Part shown: positions 62,006 to 64,000 of the stretch, piece by piece
Numbering within the stretch: position 1 is the stretch's first letter
How the letters are laid out: every line of letters starts with the position of its first letter
Made by a program: the position numbers and the translations under genes
Assembly (NCBI GenBank): GCA_016794445.1
Contig: JAEUKC010000116.1
Location: 1-64,000 of the forward strand
DNA from: JADJMO01 sp016794445
Lineage (GTDB): Bacteria > Myxococcota_A > Polyangia > Polyangiales > JADJMO01
Direction of reading: 5' to 3'
Length of the DNA stretch: 64,000 nt
Notes under the pieces: generated by a model
Databases searched by the model: none
Told to the model about the DNA's origin: nothing
Seen by the model: the letters and a program-made list of their open reading frames with translations, nothing else

Positions 62006-63268
62006 TCAGGGGATGATGCCGAACTGACGGCCGACGGCGCGGAACGCCTCGAGCCCGCGGTCGAGGTGGTGCTTCTCGTGGGTCGCCATGTAGCTCGTGC
62101 GGAGCAGCGAGTTGCGCGGCGGCACACCCGGCGGAATGAACGGGTTCACGTAGACTCCGTGCTCCTCGAGCAGCACCTTCCAGATGGCGATCGTGGTGAG
62201 CTCCTGGCGGATGTAGATCGGGACGATCGCCGTCTCGGTGGGGCCGGTCTCGAAGCCCATCTTGCGGAGCTCGTCGCGCATGTAGCGGGAGTTCTCGCGC
62301 ACCTTGTCGATGCGCCACGACTCCTCCTGCATGATCTCGAGGGAGGCCAGCGCGGCGGCCACGCTGGGCGGCGGGCACGAGGCGGCGAACATGAACGACG
62401 GCGCGAAGTGCTGGATGTAGTCGAGCACCTTGCGCTCGCCGACCAGCCAGCCGCCGATCGAGGCGAGCGACTTGCTGAACGTGCCGCCGATGAGATCGAC
62501 CTCGTCGTTCACGCCGAGGTGGTCGCACACGCCGCGGCCCTTGTGGCCGAGCACGCCGAGGCCGTGGGCGTCGTCGACGAAGATGCGGACGCCGTGCTTC
62601 TTGGCCGCGGCCACCATGCCGGGCAGATCGGCGATCTCGCCCTCGGTGGAGAACACGCCGTCGGTGAGGACGAGCGGGCCCTCCTCCGGGTCGAGCGCGG
62701 CGAGGCGCGCGTCGAGGTCCTTGGCGTCGTTGTGGTGGAAGCGGATCATCTGCGCGCCGTTGGCCTGGGCGAGGCGCACGCCGTCGTAGATGCTCGCGTG
62801 ACACATCTTGTCCATCATCGCGACGCTGCGCTTGTTCGGCAGGAGCGCGCTGAGGGTGGCGAGGTTCACCTGGTAGCCGGTGGTGAAGACGATCGCCTTC
62901 TCCTTGTTGAAGAAGGCTGCGAGCCTCTCCTCGAGCTCGTGGTGGAGCCGCAGGGTGCCGTTCACGAGGCGCGACCCGGTCATCGACGGGCCGTACTTGC
63001 GGATGGCCTCGATCGAGGCCTCGCGCACCTTGGGGTGCGTGGTGAGGCCGAGGTAGTTGTTGGACCCGAACATGATGACCGGCTTGCCCTCGAGGATCGC
63101 CTCGGGCCCCTGGTTCATGTCGAGCGCGCGGAAGTAGGGGTACATCCCCATGGCGCGCGCTTCGTCGGTGAGGTTCCACGCGTTGCACTTGGCGAACAGG
63201 TCCTTGCCGCCCATCCGCGTGAGCGCCACCCGTCCCTTGATTCCGCCCTGGAGGTCGTGGTCCGCCAT
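62006..63268 (-). CDS. AONS/KBL/serine-palmitoyltransferase family PLP enzyme
   Basis: The product is 420 residues from ATG 63268. Alpha-oxoamine synthase blocks are present: FGSNNYLGLTTHP, GPSMTGSRLVNGT, HHELEERLAAFF, DGVFSTEGEIADLP, VDDAHGLGVLG and PLP-lysine in GGTFSKSLASIGGW. The long N-terminus (RAMGMYPYFRALD) is seen in serine palmitoyltransferase-like members rather than in BioF. These enzymes condense an amino acid with acyl-CoA. Sphingolipid synthesis is plausible in this lineage, but no bio or sphingolipid genes are adjacent, so the exact substrate remains open. Confidence 0.88.
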   Translation of the reverse strand: MADHDLQGGIKGRVALTRMGGKDLFAKCNAWNLTDEARAMGMYPYFRALDMNQGPEAILEGKPVIMFGSNNYLGLTTHPKVREASIEAIRKYGPSMTGSRLVNGTLRLHHELEERLAAFFNKEKAIVFTTGYQVNLATLSALLPNKRSVAMMDKMCHASIYDGVRLAQANGAQMIRFHHNDAKDLDARLAALDPEEGPLVLTDGVFSTEGEIADLPGMVAAAKKHGVRIFVDDAHGLGVLGHKGRGVCDHLGVNDEVDLIGGTFSKSLASIGGWLVGERKVLDYIQHFAPSFMFAASCPPPSVAAALASLEIMQEESWRIDKVRENSRYMRDELRKMGFETGPTETAIVPIYIRQELTTIAIWKVLLEEHGVYVNPFIPPGVPPRNSLLRTSYMATHEKHHLDRGLEAFRAVGRQFGIIP

Positions 63269-63373
63269 TTGATTGCGCGACGAGTAGCACGGTCGATGTG
63301 CAGGAGGGAGGCGTGAACCTGGGGCACGGCGGCGCGAACCGCGCTTCGCGCCCGCGGCGATGGACGCCGTGCA

Positions 63374-64000
63374 ATGGATGCGCTGGACAGCCCCATGACC
63401 GCCACCCTGGGCGACGAGCTCGTCTTCCGTTCGGGCGCGCGCGCGAAGAACCGCGTCGCGCTCGCCGCCTTGACCAACCAGCAGTCGCACGCCGACGGCA
63501 CGCTCTCCGACGAGGAGTTCGCCTTCCTCGTGGCGCGGGCGAAGGGCGGCTTCGGCGTCGTGTGCACCTGCGCCACGAACGTGGCCGCCGACGGACAGGG
63601 CTGGCCGGGAGAGCTCGGGGTGTACGACGACCGCCACCTCCCAGGCCTCGGGCGCCTCGCCGCCGCCCTCCGCGCCGAGGGCGCGCTCGCCTTCGCGCAG
63701 ATCTTCCACGGCGGTGCCCGTGCGCCCTCGACGCTGACCGGACAGCAGCCCTTCTCCGCGAGCGCGTTCGACGATCCCTCGCCCACGTTCGAGAAGCCGC
63801 GCGCCGCCACGCTCGCCGAGATCGACCGGGTGATCGGCCAGTTCCGCGACGCCGCGCGCCGGTGCTGCGACGCGGGCTTCGACGGCGTCGAGCTGCACGG
63901 CGCCCACGGCTACCTGCTCGGCCAGTTCCTCTCCACGGTGACCAACCAGCGCGACGACGCCTACGGCGGCGACAACGCCGGCCGCGCGCGCTTGCTCCGC
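63374..64000 (+). CDS. NADH:flavin oxidoreductase (Old Yellow Enzyme family), 5' part
   Basis: The frame runs to the window edge (209 codons visible), so the 3' end is missing. The start could be ATG 63374 or ATG 63395. Visible family features are an N-terminal barrel strand (KNRVALAALTNQQSHADG), GGFGVVCTCATNV, the FMN-binding-type FAQIFHGGARAP and the HGAHGYLLGQFLS motif preceded by GFDGVEL. A TNQRDDAYGGDNAGRARLLR block follows. These proteins reduce enones or related substrates with FMN. It is divergent from the AONS-type gene. Confidence 0.9.
   Translation, partial: MDALDSPMTATLGDELVFRSGARAKNRVALAALTNQQSHADGTLSDEEFAFLVARAKGGFGVVCTCATNVAADGQGWPGELGVYDDRHLPGLGRLAAALRAEGALAFAQIFHGGARAPSTLTGQQPFSASAFDDPSPTFEKPRAATLAEIDRVIGQFRDAARRCCDAGFDGVELHGAHGYLLGQFLSTVTNQRDDAYGGDNAGRARLLR

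Overview
The window is a compact, very G+C-rich bacterial chromosome segment that most resembles the Myxococcota, probably the Polyangiales. The evidence is two Hanks-type Ser/Thr kinases (one with an RDD membrane tail, one with a periplasmic-type beta-propeller), a PP2C phosphatase, many secreted Cys-rich or low-complexity lipoproteins, a C-terminus of MYXO-CTERM type (Gly-Cys, hydrophobic helix, Arg cluster), a receiver/J-like regulator, and a sigma-54 activator with XylR_N and V4R sensor domains. I saw no tRNA, rRNA, CRISPR array, transposase, integrase or phage gene. It reads as core and lineage-specific chromosome rather than an inserted island.

Layout. 1-5.9 kb: the 3' end of a Cys-rich secreted protein, a duplicated six/seven-helix membrane protein, a DUF4246-type oxygenase, and a glutamine-synthetase-like ligase followed by a kinase. 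6-11 kb: a tightly overlapping DUF2760 / Hsp70 / Hsp70-DUF3731 chaperone operon. 11-18 kb: a chemoreceptor, a lipoprotein with an 18-bp tandem repeat, a K/D-rich lipoprotein, BolA, a methyltransferase coupled to an FGE-fold protein, and PP2C. 18-20.7 kb: an iron cluster (bfd, bfr, CGFS glutaredoxin) running into an aldehyde dehydrogenase. 20.7-26.3 kb: a methyltransferase, an HPF-like protein and an Lhr helicase. 26.4-35 kb: an unusual membrane protein fused to a secreted beta-rich domain, a Tat-type serine hydrolase lipoprotein, and a 1474-residue kelch/Cys-repeat/MYXO-CTERM-like protein coupled to a small zinc-ribbon membrane protein. 35-38.2 kb: ureide catabolism (allantoinase, allantoicase, and a fused OHCU decarboxylase/HIU hydrolase). 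38.2-44.8 kb: Cys-rich lipoprotein, TonB/ExbD/ExbB, TruD, YfiM-like protein, K/D-rich lipoprotein, SmpB. 44.9-52 kb: the receiver/J-like regulator, the propeller kinase and an M20 amidohydrolase of the allantoate/carbamoyl-amino-acid type. 52-58 kb: sigma-54 regulator, alpha/beta hydrolase, an internally deleted VIT-family remnant, a hybrid histidine kinase and a second FGE-fold lipoprotein. 58.2-61.3 kb: a five-gene operon of a radical SAM/SPASM enzyme, a 69-residue Cys-containing membrane peptide and three membrane proteins. 61.4-64 kb: a lipoprotein, an AONS/serine-palmitoyltransferase-family enzyme and the start of an Old-Yellow-Enzyme-type oxidoreductase.

Functional themes. The allB, alc and fused uraD-uraH genes form a run that would take 5-hydroxyisourate to ureidoglycolate and urea; uricase is not in the window. 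The bfd-bfr-grx genes, with bolA 2.7 kb away on the other strand, form an iron storage and Fe-S sensing neighbourhood. The best candidate for an undescribed system is the radical SAM operon at 58221-61335. All genes were read by eye from sequence and reading frames. Family names rest on remembered motifs, not on searches.
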